Shown: positions 23,060-34,399, counted from the stretch's first letter. The stretch: 64,000 nt of DNA from Hippopus hippopus (GCA_946811185.2 OX328097.1:60913063-60977062), one strand, 5' to 3'. A program made the numbers and translations. The notes: generated by a model not told the origin, from the letters alone.

Positions 23060-23240
23060 GAACAGGACCCATTTCTCTCTCGCTGCTGAACATTGTTTCA
23101 TTGATGTTTATATGGGAAAGCAGCCAGTGGCTTTGAAAGAACATTGTGCAAGGAACTGGTAATATAGAAACTCCAGGAAAGTATGTATATGATCACTGGC
23201 CATCATGTGAACATAACGGTGTTGAAAACGATCCCCATGA
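23060..23240 (+). mobile_element. SINE fragment
   Basis: Matches the body of the 20483 SINE: CATTTCTCTCTCGCTGCTGA, ATATGGGAAAGCAGCCAGTG, GATCACTGGCC and GTGTTGAAAACGATCCCC. No tRNA head is left. Confidence 0.55.
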
Positions 23241-24344
23241 AAAATTCTATTGAAGACATCAGTGAAAAGGAGATGCTGATAACTAGCATTTTCTCCTTTT
23301 TTCCACAGTGTTTTCTTCCCTTTCAAGGCGAAATCCCCCTCTTTGAACATCTGTTAAATTGTATTCAAAATATAATACTTACTAGGAATTTAAGTAGCAA
23401 CATTGCCTCTTCAGGCAAAGGTATTTATACCTGAAGCTAGAGCTTGTATCAAAAAATTTTGGACATGTAGTCTGCCTAGATTGTCTAAACCCCTTGCCAC
23501 ACAATCTTGAGTTTCAATGAAAATGAAGAAAAGCCTTTTGAAAATATTATGGGAAAAGGAGAAAATGCTGGTAACCAGCATTTTCTCCTTTTCCCACAAT
23601 GTTTTCTGACCTTTGAAAGACAAGTTGCATAATTTGAGCCATGTTTAATTTGTCATCTGTTTACAAGTACTTTCAATATTGACAAGTCTCTATTTTGGTC
23701 ATCTGGTATCTTTGCCCACAACAAACCATTGGACTCATTCATATAAATGTAACTCGATAAACCTTTCATTAACACTTTATCTAAATTGTTTGTTTTTTGG
23801 AATACAGGTTTAAAACCTAGAACCATGATGAGATAATATAAACATTATTGCGTTGGGTTTTTAAATGATCTTGTCACAGTACGTGATTGTAAACTTGTTA
23901 TCCCAACCACAAACAATAATATAAACTGATAGCGAAAGGTTTTTCGAGTGAGAGTAATACGGTATGCATTTGCATGCAACAAATCAAATGAAGCTTAAAT
24001 AATGGGAGATGTCTTGAAAGGGTAGAAAACACTGTGGGAAGAGGAGAAAATGCTGGCAACAAGTTTTTGCTCCTTTTTCAACAAGGTTTTCAAAACCTTT
24101 TACCTAAAGGTCATTAACTCTTTACCAGATGACAAAATTTTGGACTGGATCGAATTGAAAGCATTTGCAGATGACAAAATAGTTGTAGATCAAATGATGA
24201 TTTCTGTCCTTGATAAGGTAGAAAACATTGTGGAAATAGGAGAAAATGCTGGTTACCAGCATTTTCTCCTATTTCCACAATGTTTTCAAAAGCCTTGTAT
24301 TTTCAGGGTTGTTAAAACTTGGAATTGTTTGGTTAAGGGTTAAA
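23240..24344. mobile_element. Four MITE M1 copies, variably preserved
   Basis: About 23255-23350: right half of a hairpin copy. 23490-23712: full length with a perfect hairpin (GGGAAAAGGAGAAAATGCTG). About 23960-24112: left-truncated. 24113-24344: full length, TTAACTCTTTACCAGATGAC to TTTGGTTAAGGGTTAA, hairpin stem ATAGGAGAAAATGCTGGTTA paired with its exact complement (TATTTCC changed to match GGAAATA). Confidence 0.65.
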
Positions 24345-24349
24345 ACTCA

Positions 24350-25360
24350 GGATTGTTTGGTGAAGGGCTAAAATCAAGACATACTCATCAAAAAAGCCGT
24401 GAAAATTAAATTCTTAGCGTCTTGTTCTTACTGAAAATGTCATGATTTCATTTGTGTATCTTTTTAGAGCTATAAGTTTAAAATCTTTACAAGGAAAACA
24501 TTTTATTATTTTAAAAGACATTATTGTATGGCACCTCTTGTTATCCAATCCATTGTTATAACTTGTATCAGCATACTGTATTTCTGCCTGTTACTATTGA
24601 AAAAAGAAGACCATTGAGTGTAAGTTGTCGTCTTTGAGAAGAAAAGCACGACCTGTGCATGCCTGAAACCAAGAGGACCTTTACTGGTGCACCACATATA
24701 GCTGCCCAAAAATAGATGCAGAAATGGCTAACAGGCAGAGACCACTAACTTGTTGAAAATAAAGCACAAGAAGTTGCTCCGGAAGAGCTACCTTTGCTGT
24801 TTGTTAGTATGCATTCATGATCAATTTCTCATTGTCATTTGAACAAGGATGTTTCCAAGTTGTCCGCTGGAAAATTTTCTCAAGAAGTGATGAATGAAAA
24901 ATCAGCATTTGAAATAGGGCCGCTCACATTCCATAAAACATGTAGCACTTATAGTCTAATTCTTTCTTAGGATGTTGCACGATCCCTGCACGATCCCTGA
25001 CTGGCTAAACCAAATGGTTTAACCAATCAGAAATCATGTTTCTCTTGAATTGGAGAATTTTCTTGAGAGTTACAAACGGGATGTAAAATATTTGGTGAAT
25101 AAGCCCTATGACCTCAGGTCTGAATTTTCGACATCTTTTTATGTGACGCGACAATTTAAATTTACTGCGGAAAGTTGATATGCCTAGATATGGTCGATTT
25201 TAGTCATAACTTTGTTGTTAGGTAATATGCTATATTTTATTTATATATCATTGACGAATAAAATTGTGTATTGTTTCTATATCATGTAATTTCAATTTCA
25301 TTTTTGCCATGGGGGACCACACAAATTGCATTTTCTGCTCCCGAAAATGAAAACGCCTTA
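24350..25360. other. No recognisable gene
   Basis: AT-rich sequence without a convincing ORF, RNA gene or repeat that I could match elsewhere in the window. One CTGCACGATCCCTGACTGGC-like phrase is doubled (GCACGATCCCTGCACGATCC). Confidence 0.4.
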
Positions 25361-25805
25361 ACTCTTTACCAAACAATCCCTGGTTTTCACGACTCTGTGA
25401 AAGAAGCTTTTTGAAAACATTGTGGGAAAAGGAGAAAATGCTGGTGTCCGTGGTTGTGAGGTAGAGCGTCGGCCTCGTAACCTTAAGGTCCCGAGTTCTA
25501 TACCCGGGAGCGGGTGTCAACTTTGGGATTTTTCATTGGCCCACACATTCGGCGCGAGTACTGGTGTAGTTCCCAGGAAGCAGAATCGAGAGAGATTAGT
25601 ATAAGTTGTAAGAACTTGTTTCTCAATCGATGTAAAATAAATATGTTTAAACTAAACTAAAATGCTGGTAGCATTTTCTCCTTTTCCCACAATGTTTTCT
25701 AGCCTTCCCAAAACAAATTTCAATTTTTGAGTCACTTTAATTTTGTTTTCTCCTAATGCTTTCAATTTGGAACAGTCTAAAATTTTGTCGTCTGGTAAAG
25801 TGTTA
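25361..25805. mobile_element. MITE M1 copy split by a SINE
   Basis: The left half runs from TTAACTCTTTACCAAACAAT to the first hairpin arm, is cut at 25444 by the SINE, and resumes at 25659 with AAAATGCTGGTAGCATTTTC to TCTGGTAAAGTGTTAA. The SINE is therefore younger than the MITE. Confidence 0.75.
25445..25658 (+). mobile_element. tRNA-derived SINE with intact A and B boxes
   Basis: The tRNA-like head has an A box (TGAGGTAGAGCGTC) and B box (GGTCCCGAGTTCTATACCC) at roughly tRNA spacing. It is followed by a body (CCACACATTCGGCGCGAGTA, GTTCCCAGGAAGCAGAATCG) and a conserved 3' tail (GATTAGTATAAGTTGTAAGA to ATGTTTAAACTAAACTA). The flanking 10-bp AAAATGCTGG repeats (25435-25444 and 25659-25668) are the target duplication. 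The same tail occurs at 28254-28378 and 39994-40067. Confidence 0.85.
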
Positions 25806-25885
25806 ATATGCACGTACATCTTCAACACTATTTTTAAAGTTTGTCTTAAAAGGAAATCAGATTGCACGTGTATGAGTGTGTATAC

Positions 25886-25922
25886 ACACACACACACACA
25901 CACATACACACGCGCGCGCGCG
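25886..25922. repeat. CA/CG microsatellite
   Basis: An uninterrupted ACACAC run passes directly into CGCGCGCGCG, an alternating purine-pyrimidine tract of about 35 bp with Z-DNA potential. Confidence 0.85.
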
Positions 25923-26258
25923 ATCCCTGATGGAGGAGAGGAAGAGAGGGGGCAATTCAGACAATCTTTTAACGTTGTTGATGAAAGAAGCAAATGAAAT
26001 TGTGAAAACAACAAAGTGGAAAATAAATGAAGATCTAGTGAAAAAGATGGATTTTAAGTTTAAGGGCAAGTTAAAGGGCAAATCAACAAGTTTCAGATAT
26101 GGTTAATTTTCAGATCTACACTTATCAAATGGTAACCTGGTAATGTTGTAATTAGAAAAAAAAATTAGTAAAAGTACTTTTTTTCAATTCATATTTCTGC
26201 TTATTAATTTTTATTGCATCGCTTATCTCCCTTACTTATTGTTGCGTCCCTTGATTTG

Positions 26259-26266
26259 TGACGTCA
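26259..26266. promoter_or_regulatory. CRE site TGACGTCA
   Basis: A full palindromic cyclic-AMP response element 20 bp upstream of the ATG at 26286, in a position suitable for a promoter of that small ORF. Confidence 0.45.
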
Positions 26267-26285
26267 TAGGAGAGCTTGTTTCAAT

Positions 26286-26480
26286 ATGGACGTTGTTTAC
26301 GATAGTGAACTGAGCGATATTGAAGACGAAGAAATAGACGATTCTGGGCCGGTAAGGCCGTACATGTACGAGCCAATTTTTACAGAAACTTATTAAGTTT
26401 CTGATGATGAGGATAAAAGTAACTTTTCGCCCACTGATGACGAAAATGACGATGTTGTGCCGGACTTTTCAACGTGTTGA
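26286..26480 (+). pseudogene. Acidic N-terminal gene fragment with in-frame TAA
   Basis: ATG at 26286 opens an acidic peptide (SELSDIEDEEIDDSG) followed by RPYMYEP, a motif resembling the start of the P2X7-like/nuclear proteins abundant in invertebrate genomes. The frame is closed by TAA at 26394-26396, but the same frame continues as another acidic, Ser/Asp-rich stretch to TGA at 26478. An alternative is that GGCCG|GTAAGG at 26351/26352 is a splice donor, so that this is only a first exon. Family assignment is weak. Confidence 0.35.
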
Positions 26481-27392
26481 GTATTGCGCGCTATTGAAAT
26501 ACGTCTATTACGGGGCGAACATCGCTTACAGAAATATTATTCTATACATGATAAAATTAAGTGTATGGCATAAACTTTGTTTCACGTGAAGCATTTTCAG
26601 TAGATTAACGGGCGGAATTAAACAACAACAACAACCAAAAAAAAAAAATGGTTTCAAGACAGTTCCCCGACACTTTTGAAGACATTTCCCCGACACTTTA
26701 GTTTCATGTCAAATAACCCTTTTCTTGACTTTTACGATTGATAATCGTGAGATGTCAGTTCTAACTATTTGTTGATGGGTCCTTGTTGATATTTGTACCT
26801 TGTAAAGAATTCTGTAAACATTGACGGGTATAAATTTATTCTCTCGTTGGTGAAGGGTTACACAATAAATCAATAAATCACGATTTTCATGAGAATAAGA
26901 ATATTTTGAAATGCTGTTAACCAGCTTGAAATTTGATAAAAGAATATGTTCCGAGATTATTAAGACTTAATTCTCAAAATTATTTTGAAAATTATTTTAG
27001 TTGTTTTTCTTACCATACAGAAATACATGAACATAAGAGAGAGGGAGAGGGGATCTACCTGTGTGAAATACTTTTTTGCTGTTTACCTTGTCCACATGAT
27101 CCATTCAATGCAAAAATTTATCATACATGTATAGCTATTGTATGTTCCATATAGAGCTTCTCTGTGAAAGTCTTAAACTCTGAATTGTAATTTGTTCAGT
27201 TCTTGTTTGTCTTATGCAAATTGTTTCAATTTGGGTAAGTCTCAAATTGGTCTACCGTCTACCAGGGACTGAGCGGTTAATACTGACATTCCGGTCAAAT
27301 TGCAGTATAGACGACTTCAGATTCATTGTAAAAACATAGAAAGAGCTGGTAACTATCAATTGGTTCTTTATCCACAATATTTTCTATTTTTA
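26481..27392. other. No recognisable gene
   Basis: AT-rich. A (GTT)-complement run ACAACAACAACAACC sits near 26620, followed by A-rich sequence. I see no MITE and no ORF with a domain. Confidence 0.4.
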
Positions 27393-28255
27393 ACTCTTTA
27401 CCAAACGACAAAATATTAAACAGGTCCAAATTGAAATCACTTGCAGATGACAAAATAAAGTTAAATGTTTCAAAAATTGAAATTTGTTTCCAGCAGAGTA
27501 GAAAACATTGTGGTTAACGGAGAAAATGCTGGCTACCAGCATTATCTCCTTTTCCTACAATGTTTTTAAAAGGCTTCTGTCTCAGGGTCGTAAAAACTAG
27601 AGGCGCTTGAGCGCCTGTATCGCTCGACAGGCCTGATATTTCTATAATGGCGAAAGGAAGTTTTTAACAATTATCATTCAATCCTGCATTTTAGCTCACT
27701 GAAGAAACAATTTGGTAGACAACCACCATAGGAACTTACCTGCAAAACAACAATGAAATCCAATGAATAGTTTTAGAGAAGAAATTTTTCAAAGATTTTA
27801 CTTTATACCATAAAAGGAAAATGAGTCTCCCATAAAAGCCATGTTTTTTGACAGATCTTTTTTTTTTTTTAAGGAATTCTGTAAACCTGTATCTAAGGAA
27901 CATTCCTGCAAAATAATAATGCTATCCAAATAGCGGTTTGGGAGGAGAAGATTTTTAAAGGTTTTTTACTTTGGTTGCCATGGCAACCAGAATTCTTCAT
28001 GGAACACAATTATTTGAAGGAATTTGAAAGAGGACCACCAAAGGAACATTCCTGTGAAATTTGGTAAAAATCCAGTCAATAGTTTCTGAGGAGAAGTTTT
28101 TTAAAGAAAAAGTTTACGGACGCACGCACGGACGAATGGACGAACGGACGGACGGACGGACGAACGGACGGACGGACGCACGACGGACACAACGCCATGA
28201 CAATAGCTCTCTGGCCTTCGGCCAGTGGAGCTAACTAGGGATTGATTGGTAAAGG
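27393..28255. mobile_element. MITE M1 copy split by a hairpin-ended element
   Basis: The MITE runs from TTAACTCTTTACCAAACGAC to GGGTCGTAAAAACTAG and resumes as AACTAGGGATTGATTGGTAA to GGGTTAA. The insertion is 27601-28232. Confidence 0.7.
27601..28232 (-). mobile_element. Hairpin-ended element with (GGAC)n spacer
   Basis: Read on the minus strand it opens with a hairpin, CTGGCCGAAGGCCAG flanked by AGCTCCA/AGAGCT, then a GTCCGTCCGTCCGTTCGTCC simple-repeat spacer, an AAACTTCTCCTCAGAAACTA-type core (repeated with variation), and a closing hairpin AGGCGCTCAAGCGCCT. Direct repeats AACTAG (27595-27600 and 28233-28238) flank it, which looks like a 6-bp target duplication. Confidence 0.6.
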
Positions 28256-28378
28256 GTTAAATATAAATCCCACACATTGGGCACGAGTTTTGTTTTGGTT
28301 CCCAGGAAGCAGTATCCGAAGCGATTAGTATGAGTTGTATGAACTTGTTTCTCAAGAGGTGTAAAATACATCTTTAAA
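28254..28378 (+). mobile_element. SINE, 5'-truncated
   Basis: Body and tail of the 25445 SINE family: CCCACACATTGGGCACGAGT, TTCCCAGGAAGCAGTATCCG, ATTAGTATGAGTTGTATGAA. The tRNA head is missing. Confidence 0.65.
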
Positions 28379-28943
28379 TTGTTACCAAACATCAAATTTA
28401 TTGACTCAACCGAATTGAAAGCATTTGGAGTCAACAAATTAAATTTTACTCACATGTTTGGACTTGTCTTTGATGAGGTAGAAAACATTGTAGAAAAAGG
28501 AGAAAATACTGGTTACCATAATTTTCTCCTTTACCTACAATGTTTTCAAAAGGTTTTTCTTTCTTCACAATGGTCGTTAAAACAAAGGATTGTTTGGTAA
28601 AAGGTTAAACTAAGTTAAACTAAATTCCAATAAACAATCACATTTTATCGGTCATATTTAAATGCTGTGGATTTAAAATATTCTATTTTTTTATCATTTG
28701 GGTAAGGGTTAGGCTAAACCCTTACACAGATGGCAAAACTTTAGATTTGTTCACTCCACACCGAAAGTATTTGCAGATCACAGATCAAATGTGGCATTGA
28801 CAATAGGTTTGAGGGTAGAAAATATTGTAGGAAAAGAAGATAACTCTGGGAATCAGGACTTCTTCCCTTTTTCATCCTGTCCTCAAAAGCCTTCTCCATC
28901 AGGGTGGTTGAAGATCAGAATTTTGAGGTAAAAGGTAAAAGAA
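28379..28943. mobile_element. Two MITE M1 copies
   Basis: 28379-28605 (TTACCAAACATCAAATTTAT to TTTGGTAAAAGGTTAAAC; hairpin arms GTAGAAAAAGGAGAAAATAC). 28712-28943 is decayed, with only remnants of the hairpin. Confidence 0.55.
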
Positions 28944-29417
28944 TTGGTGTGTGAGCCTGGTCAAACACATTCTGTTTCTTAATTTAAAAAAAAAAAATGT
29001 GTTATTTTAATTTTCTCACTTTTGTCTGATTATCAGAGAAAATGACTTGTGTCAAATTATATGCATTTTCAAAAGTTTCATACTGACATGTTCAAAACAT
29101 TTTTCTCAGTAGCCTGTCTAGAAGACATAATATGGATAGGAAAAGGAAATATCCACAAATCAAAATTGTATAGATATAATTAAAAATTTGTTCAAAATGC
29201 ATGTAAGTTGTCAAATCATTTTTAAGAGTCAAATGTCAAAGAGAAGTAGTGTATGGGATAAAAGCTGTAACATGGGTTTACTGTCACCAACAAACATTAC
29301 AGTGTAAAGGGGTGAGATATGCAAATGTTATGTAACCATTTCCTGTATTGTTTTAACTGGTCGGTGATGGATTTACATTTATGACCATGATTAGGGGTAG
29401 CCAGATACTGATTTCAC

Positions 29418-29695
29418 CCTTTACCATACAAACCCCAGATCTAGTTTCCAATACCCAAAGAAAGAGTGTTTGAAAAACAGTGTGGGAAGAAAATGATGTT
29501 TGCTGTTCAAAGAATGATTATTATCCCTTGAAAGTTTACATCATTTGAACAATGTCGACTATGTTATTTGCAAAATTTATGTTATGAATTTGGATGAATC
29601 TATAATTTTGTTAAATGTTGAAATCATTTGGAAAAGGGAGAAAACGGCAGCATTTTCTCTTTGTTCAGAATGAAGCGGTAATGTAGAAAAGGGTA
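29418..29695. mobile_element. MITE M1 copy, strongly decayed
   Basis: Left end CACCCTTTACCATACAAACC, remnants GTGTGGGAAGAAAATGATGT, right end AGAAAAGGGTAAAT. Confidence 0.4.
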
Positions 29696-29748
29696 AATTA
29701 GTAAGAATGACAATTCATGTATTCCAATTTCAAGAAAAAAGAAATGAC

Positions 29749-30126
29749 CTACTTCATGTTGGGTTTTCTTTTTGGAAATTGCCGTTGCGGAATGTCTGTC
29801 TTTCGGAGTTTCGGTTTAAGGCTTATCTCCTTTCGACTCGGAGTTTCGAATAATGTCGGCACAGCGTCAGGTTTTAACCGCAGGCTAAAATTCCTATAAC
29901 CAACTTCTTTTGCGAGTTTTGGACTTATTAAGAACTGACTGTCATCGAAGTATTTCAGACACAATTTCGAATGAACCGATGGCAAAAAATCCGTCGCTAC
30001 TGTCCGGCCCCGGTTTAAACGTTGAATCCATAGTTTCCTCCTTTTTAATTCCTTCGGAAATTTGAAAATACTACTTCTATGAGTTCCCGAATCGACGTTG
30101 CAGCCATAGGCTGCACAATTTACCAT
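29749..30126 (-). CDS. THAP-domain protein, degenerate or partial
   Basis: A 125-codon ORF starting MVNCAAYGCNVDSGTHRSSI with the first two zinc cysteines (C4, C9), then FKFPKELKRRKLWI and the LKPDAVPTLF box that closes many THAP domains. THAP domains are C2CH zinc fingers that bind DNA in transposase-derived regulators. The second zinc pair should be C-x2-H, but here it reads KLCLKYFDD, with Tyr where His is expected, so zinc binding may be lost. The tail is short and basic (KRKPNMK). It may be the first exon of a longer gene or a domesticated/decayed P-element-like fragment. A CRE lies ~100 bp upstream at 30227. Confidence 0.6.
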   Translation of the reverse strand: MVNCAAYGCNVDSGTHRSSIFKFPKELKRRKLWIQRLNRGRTVATDFLPSVHSKLCLKYFDDSQFLISPKLAKEVGYRNFSLRLKPDAVPTLFETPSRKEISLKPKLRKTDIPQRQFPKRKPNMK

Positions 30127-30226
30127 TTTTTCGGCTCAATTCTCAGTTAATACTTAGATATCTGCATACAATCATCCGCGTTCCTACTGTATGTCTACTG
30201 ACGGTATACACAGAGTGACTCGACAA

Positions 30227-30234
30227 TGACGTCA
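30227..30234. promoter_or_regulatory. CRE site TGACGTCA upstream of the THAP ORF
   Basis: Palindromic CRE 101 bp upstream of the THAP ATG (30126, minus strand). It is followed on the plus strand by GGGAGATAAGCG, a phrase also present (inverted) next to the CRE at 26259. Confidence 0.45.
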
Positions 30235-30299
30235 CACATGCACGGGAGATAAGCGAATCAGGGGAAGTAAGCCATGTACCATTTTTAGGGCCGTATATC

Positions 30300-32550
30300 A
30301 GCGTGACAATTCGGCCGTGGTTTATGGCATGTTACAGGGTGGTATTTATGAAAAATGACAGACACATGTTTAACTGACATCATTTGCAGCTGATTAAAAG
30401 TAAAAAACAGTCTGGTCAAAATATTTTAGGATTTGCCCTTTAAGGACGTGTGTTGGATTTAATGTTGTTTTTGTGGTATTTGTCGAAGACAATACCACTG
30501 TGAGTTCAATACTGAATTTTGAAGACCATGTATCGTATTTTGTGCAAAGCCGAAGGAAATAAACCCAATTAAACTCAATTTTTCTCAGAAAAATGAGTTT
30601 TTCGGTAGCACTCAGATATGTAATTGGAAATGGCATGTTAAAATACACTGGGTGAGGCCATCGATCGTGGAAATACTAATTTTTGATTGAAAATAGCTTC
30701 ACTCGCTCATAGCCTTCTATTGGCGCAATGATATATACAAAATTCGTCTACCGATCGCTTAGTCCTGGGCTTTTTCGTTCCAAAACCAGTTCTTCCAATG
30801 GCTTTTTCGTCCCATGATTGCGCGCTACTCCATTTGATTGGGCATGAATATTTATAGATCGAAATGATTGATAGTAATGTTGGGAATTAAATGTTAACAG
30901 CAAAATATATTTCAAAATCATAGTTTTCAGGTACAAACTTAATTTTATTCGGTTTTATTCACATGGTTTCTCTCTCTATCCATCATGCATCCTACTGTCA
31001 AGGGACGTTACTCCTGAATCTCCTAATGATCAAAGGGAGACCACCTATACAGTAATCATCCTAACTTTGTCACGAGTATTCTCCCTTCACCCAAAAAGGT
31101 ATTCATTTGCTTAGTAGGTTGACTTTCAAGCCAAAATATTTGAATAATATTTATCTTTTTCTTTCAAATTATTAATTCCACACAATGGCTTCCTTGACAA
31201 ATACCACTTCAGCGTTCTCAACGCTTTGATTATCAACGTTATAGAGTTGTGAATGTTAAAGAGAGGATACGATTTCAAAGGTAGATCGAGGCTTTTAATT
31301 CTTCCTAAGCTGAAGGAGACGTAAAATTCTGACGTTGAAGGTTTAAACAAGATCAGGATTGTAGTCCGTTTATTAATCGACGGTGTCCCATATTTGGTAG
31401 AAACAGCCTTAAAACTGTACTCGAATGATTTCCTTTACACATTGCAACCTTCCTTCTACCCATTAGCAGAAGAAACTTTTGGCATGCCTCAACCATCTTG
31501 AGTTATTGATTATTCTCTCTTTTTTTATATCTATTTATTAAAATTCATTATTGAGGCAGTGTTATAATTGAAATAACTTCCAGGAAAAAAAATTCAAGAT
31601 AACTTTGTTTCCCACCAGAAGAATAACTTTTCTTTTTAAAAGTACTAACTCCATTAGGCTAATTCATCCAAAATTTATTTTCTATCATTGTACTAAGATG
31701 TAAGGGAGATAGAGTTTAAAATTCTGCAGTACACAAGTGATTGAAATGTGTTATTTAAAGCGATTTATGTCTATACAAATTTCATGCAACTTTCTTAGTC
31801 TTCTACGCTTGTTCGACCATATCTTTTCACACTTGCGACGTCATGACTACCGGAAGTCACGATTTTTTCAATTATCGACTTTCAGACAGGTGAAAATCCA
31901 AAGTTTAAACCACTCTTTCTTGCGAAGGAAGCATCACAGAACACTTAAGATTTTTTTTTCTTTTGGTCATCATACTCTAGTATAGTACTGTCCGATTTTG
32001 ATAGAAAAAAATTGGGCTGAAGTTGCCCTTTAAAATTGCACTAAACTTCACGTTTTACCAGGGTTTCAGTGACGTCAGATTTTAGTGACGTCAGTTTTCA
32101 GTGTGTTTGGGGACTCGGAGGGGATATTCGATTTCGTCATCGTGCACAGTTCGTGAGACTAAAGCAGGGAAATTTCGCTGAATACACGTTGGAATGGTAA
32201 AACTTCCCAGTATGATAAATTCGTTGTACGGTCAAGTGGCAGGGGACGTGGAAACTTGTTCAAGACTGTGGCGAATCATGTCGCCCGGAGCCTGGACCCC
32301 TGACCGTACAACTAATATTGTCGCTGTCATCTAGCCCCTCAAGCCAACAAAAAGTGAAAGTGAAATTTTGATTACATTTAGATTCTTTTTAGGCATGCAC
32401 TTTCTCGAAAAGTCAAGCTTATGCGCTGATCATACACCTCTTCAGACAGAAAAAAAATAAACTTTGTGATATTTGTTTGAAGACTAAACAACCATTTTGT
32501 TTGAAGGCTAAACAATAATTAGCACGAATACAAGCTTGAACTCTGGGTAA
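30300..32550. other. No convincing gene; CRE-rich sequence
   Basis: Contains two further TGACGTCA sites 16 bp apart (32070-32077 and 32086-32093) and an inverted repeat GTTGTACGGTCA / TGACCGTACAAC around about 32231-32325. ORFs up to 91 codons show no domain. Confidence 0.4.
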
Positions 32551-32556
32551 TTTGAG

Positions 32557-32811
32557 TGGCCAGCAAAATCTCCAGATCTCAATCCCATTAAGCATGCGTG
32601 GGACATTCTGGGTAGACGTGCCAACGATGGAAATTAGAGACCTCAGAACCTCGAACACCTTGAGCAACTTATGAGGCAGGATATTCCACAACAACAGCTG
32701 GACGGCTTGATCTGGTCAATGTCTAGAAGAGTTCAAGCTTGTATTCGTGCTAATGGTGGCCGTGTACTGACTGTGTTCCGGTTGCAGATTGAACGGATTT
32801 TGGGGTTTTAA
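32557..32811 (+). pseudogene. Tc1/mariner transposase 3' fragment
   Basis: In frame from TGG at 32557: WPAKSPDLNPIKHAWDILGR, an in-frame TAG after NDGN, then PQNLEHLEQLM, DIPQQQLDGLI and SRRVQACIRANGGRVLT. This is the C-terminal end of a Tc1-type DDE transposase, including the PDLNPI motif with the third catalytic acid. Everything upstream is missing and the fragment carries a nonsense codon, so it is dead. The RVQACIRAN-coding stretch also occurs inverted at 32517-32541. Confidence 0.8.
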
Positions 32812-33039
32812 ACATCTGGGTAGTGGAACCACTTTTTTGCTTGTGAATTTAAACAGTACCTTACTTCAAATGCCTGGAAGTGAGAAACATTATCTGATAG
32901 AAGTACAGAATTGCTTGGACTGATTTGTATCTCAATACTCGTTATATTTATACAATGAAATTGTCTATATGTGTAATAATAAAATTCTGGTGCTGCGGTA
33001 ATTCATAGTTGCTTAAATTTTTGTGAGGAGTATATTTTA

Positions 33040-33830
33040 TCGATGTATATAGACGATTTTTGTCTCCTAATACTTTATCCATGTATATGGATTTACGTCT
33101 CCAAGTATTTTATCCATATGGACGATTTACGTCTCAAGTATTTTATCCATGTTTATGGATGATTTTTGTCTCCAAATATTCTATCCGTGTATATGGATTT
33201 ACGTCTCCAAGTATTTTATCCATGTATATGGACGATTTTTGTCTCCAAATATTTTATCCATGTATATGGACGATTTACGTCTCCAAGGATAATACATGGA
33301 CGATTTACGTCTCCAAGTATTTTATCCATGTATATGGACGATTTTTGTCTCCAAATATTTTATCCATGTATATAGACGATTTACGTCTCCAAGTATTTTA
33401 TCCATGTATATAGACGATTTTTGTCTCCAAATATTTTATCCATGTATATGGATTTACGTCTCCAAGTATTTTATCCATGTATATGGACGATTTTTGTCTC
33501 CAAATATTTTATCCATGTATATAGACGATTTACGTCTCCAAGTATTTTATCCATGTATATAGACGATTTTTGTCTCCAAATATTTCATCCATGTATATGG
33601 ATTTACGTCTCCAAGTATTTTATCCATGTATATGGACGATTTTTGTCTCCAAATATTTTATCCATGTATATAGACGATTTACGTCTCCAAGTATTTTATC
33701 CATGTATATAGACGATTTTTGTCTCCAAATATTTTATCCATGTATATGGATTTAGGTCTCCAAGTATTTTATCCATGTATATGGACGATTTTCGTCTCCG
33801 AGTATTTTATCCATGTTAACATTATGGACG
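33040..33830. repeat. Minisatellite, ~37-bp monomer, 149-bp higher-order unit
   Basis: The monomer alternates between TTTTTGTCTCCAAATATTTT and TTTACGTCTCCAAGTATTTT, each followed by ATCCATGTATATGGACGA or a variant. Four monomers form a 149-bp unit that repeats exactly in register at 33421, 33570 and 33719, so recent expansion worked on the 4-mer. Long open frames in all three forward registers are an artefact of the repeat. Confidence 0.85.
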
Positions 33831-33854
33831 AATCAAACACTACTTTTAACGATG

Positions 33855-34019
33855 TCTCTGTGGGTGAAGCCAGTGGTACAGAGAGAATGTTGTGCGAGTA
33901 CTGGTAAAAGAAACTCTTGGAAATCATGGATATGTGCACTAGCTGTTGCAATATAATTTAAATGACGCCATGAAAGGCGGTAAGCACAGATAAAACAAAC
34001 AAACAAACAAACAAACAAA
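33855..34019 (+). mobile_element. SINE fragment with (AAAC)n tail
   Basis: GTGAAGCCAGTGGTACAGAG, CTCTTGGAAATCATGGATAT, GTGCACTAGCTG and GACGCCATGAAAGGCGGTAA match the SINE body seen at 20483. It ends in ACAAACAAACAAACAAACAA. Confidence 0.55.
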
Positions 34020-34399
34020 ATCTTCAAAACCACTTATGTTTTGGCCATGCTCTGGAAAAAAGGGGGTTAAAAGCATCTGCAAAAGTACCCACCCGTGGCA
34101 GTCCGGGCAGGCAGATATAAGTAGAAACTTTTTGCTTTTGATCAAGTTTTAACACGTCAAAGGACCATTCTACCTCGTGATTCCGTCAGTTGTTAGACAA
34201 AACGGCTTTTATGGGTCCATTATTATGTGAAGACTTGCTTTTTATAACGCATCATAGAGATGCATTAAGATCCCCTTTTTCTAGAGTATCGCTCATTTGG
34301 CATTAACTCTTATCGTGCTCAATAAGTTAAATGAAACTTTCCAAGCCGAGAGTAAAAACCCAAATAGTGCCAAATGCATTTTTTGACGAAAAAATCTCC

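Noticed and set aside
25445..25515. Possible functional tRNA gene
   Set aside because: A and B boxes are present but the cloverleaf is not convincing, and the sequence continues into a SINE body with a target duplication.
33060..33907. Several overlapping open frames of 60-117 codons with repeated VFYPCIW/FIHVYG-like peptides
   Set aside because: They are created by the minisatellite, are open in several registers at once and show no domain.
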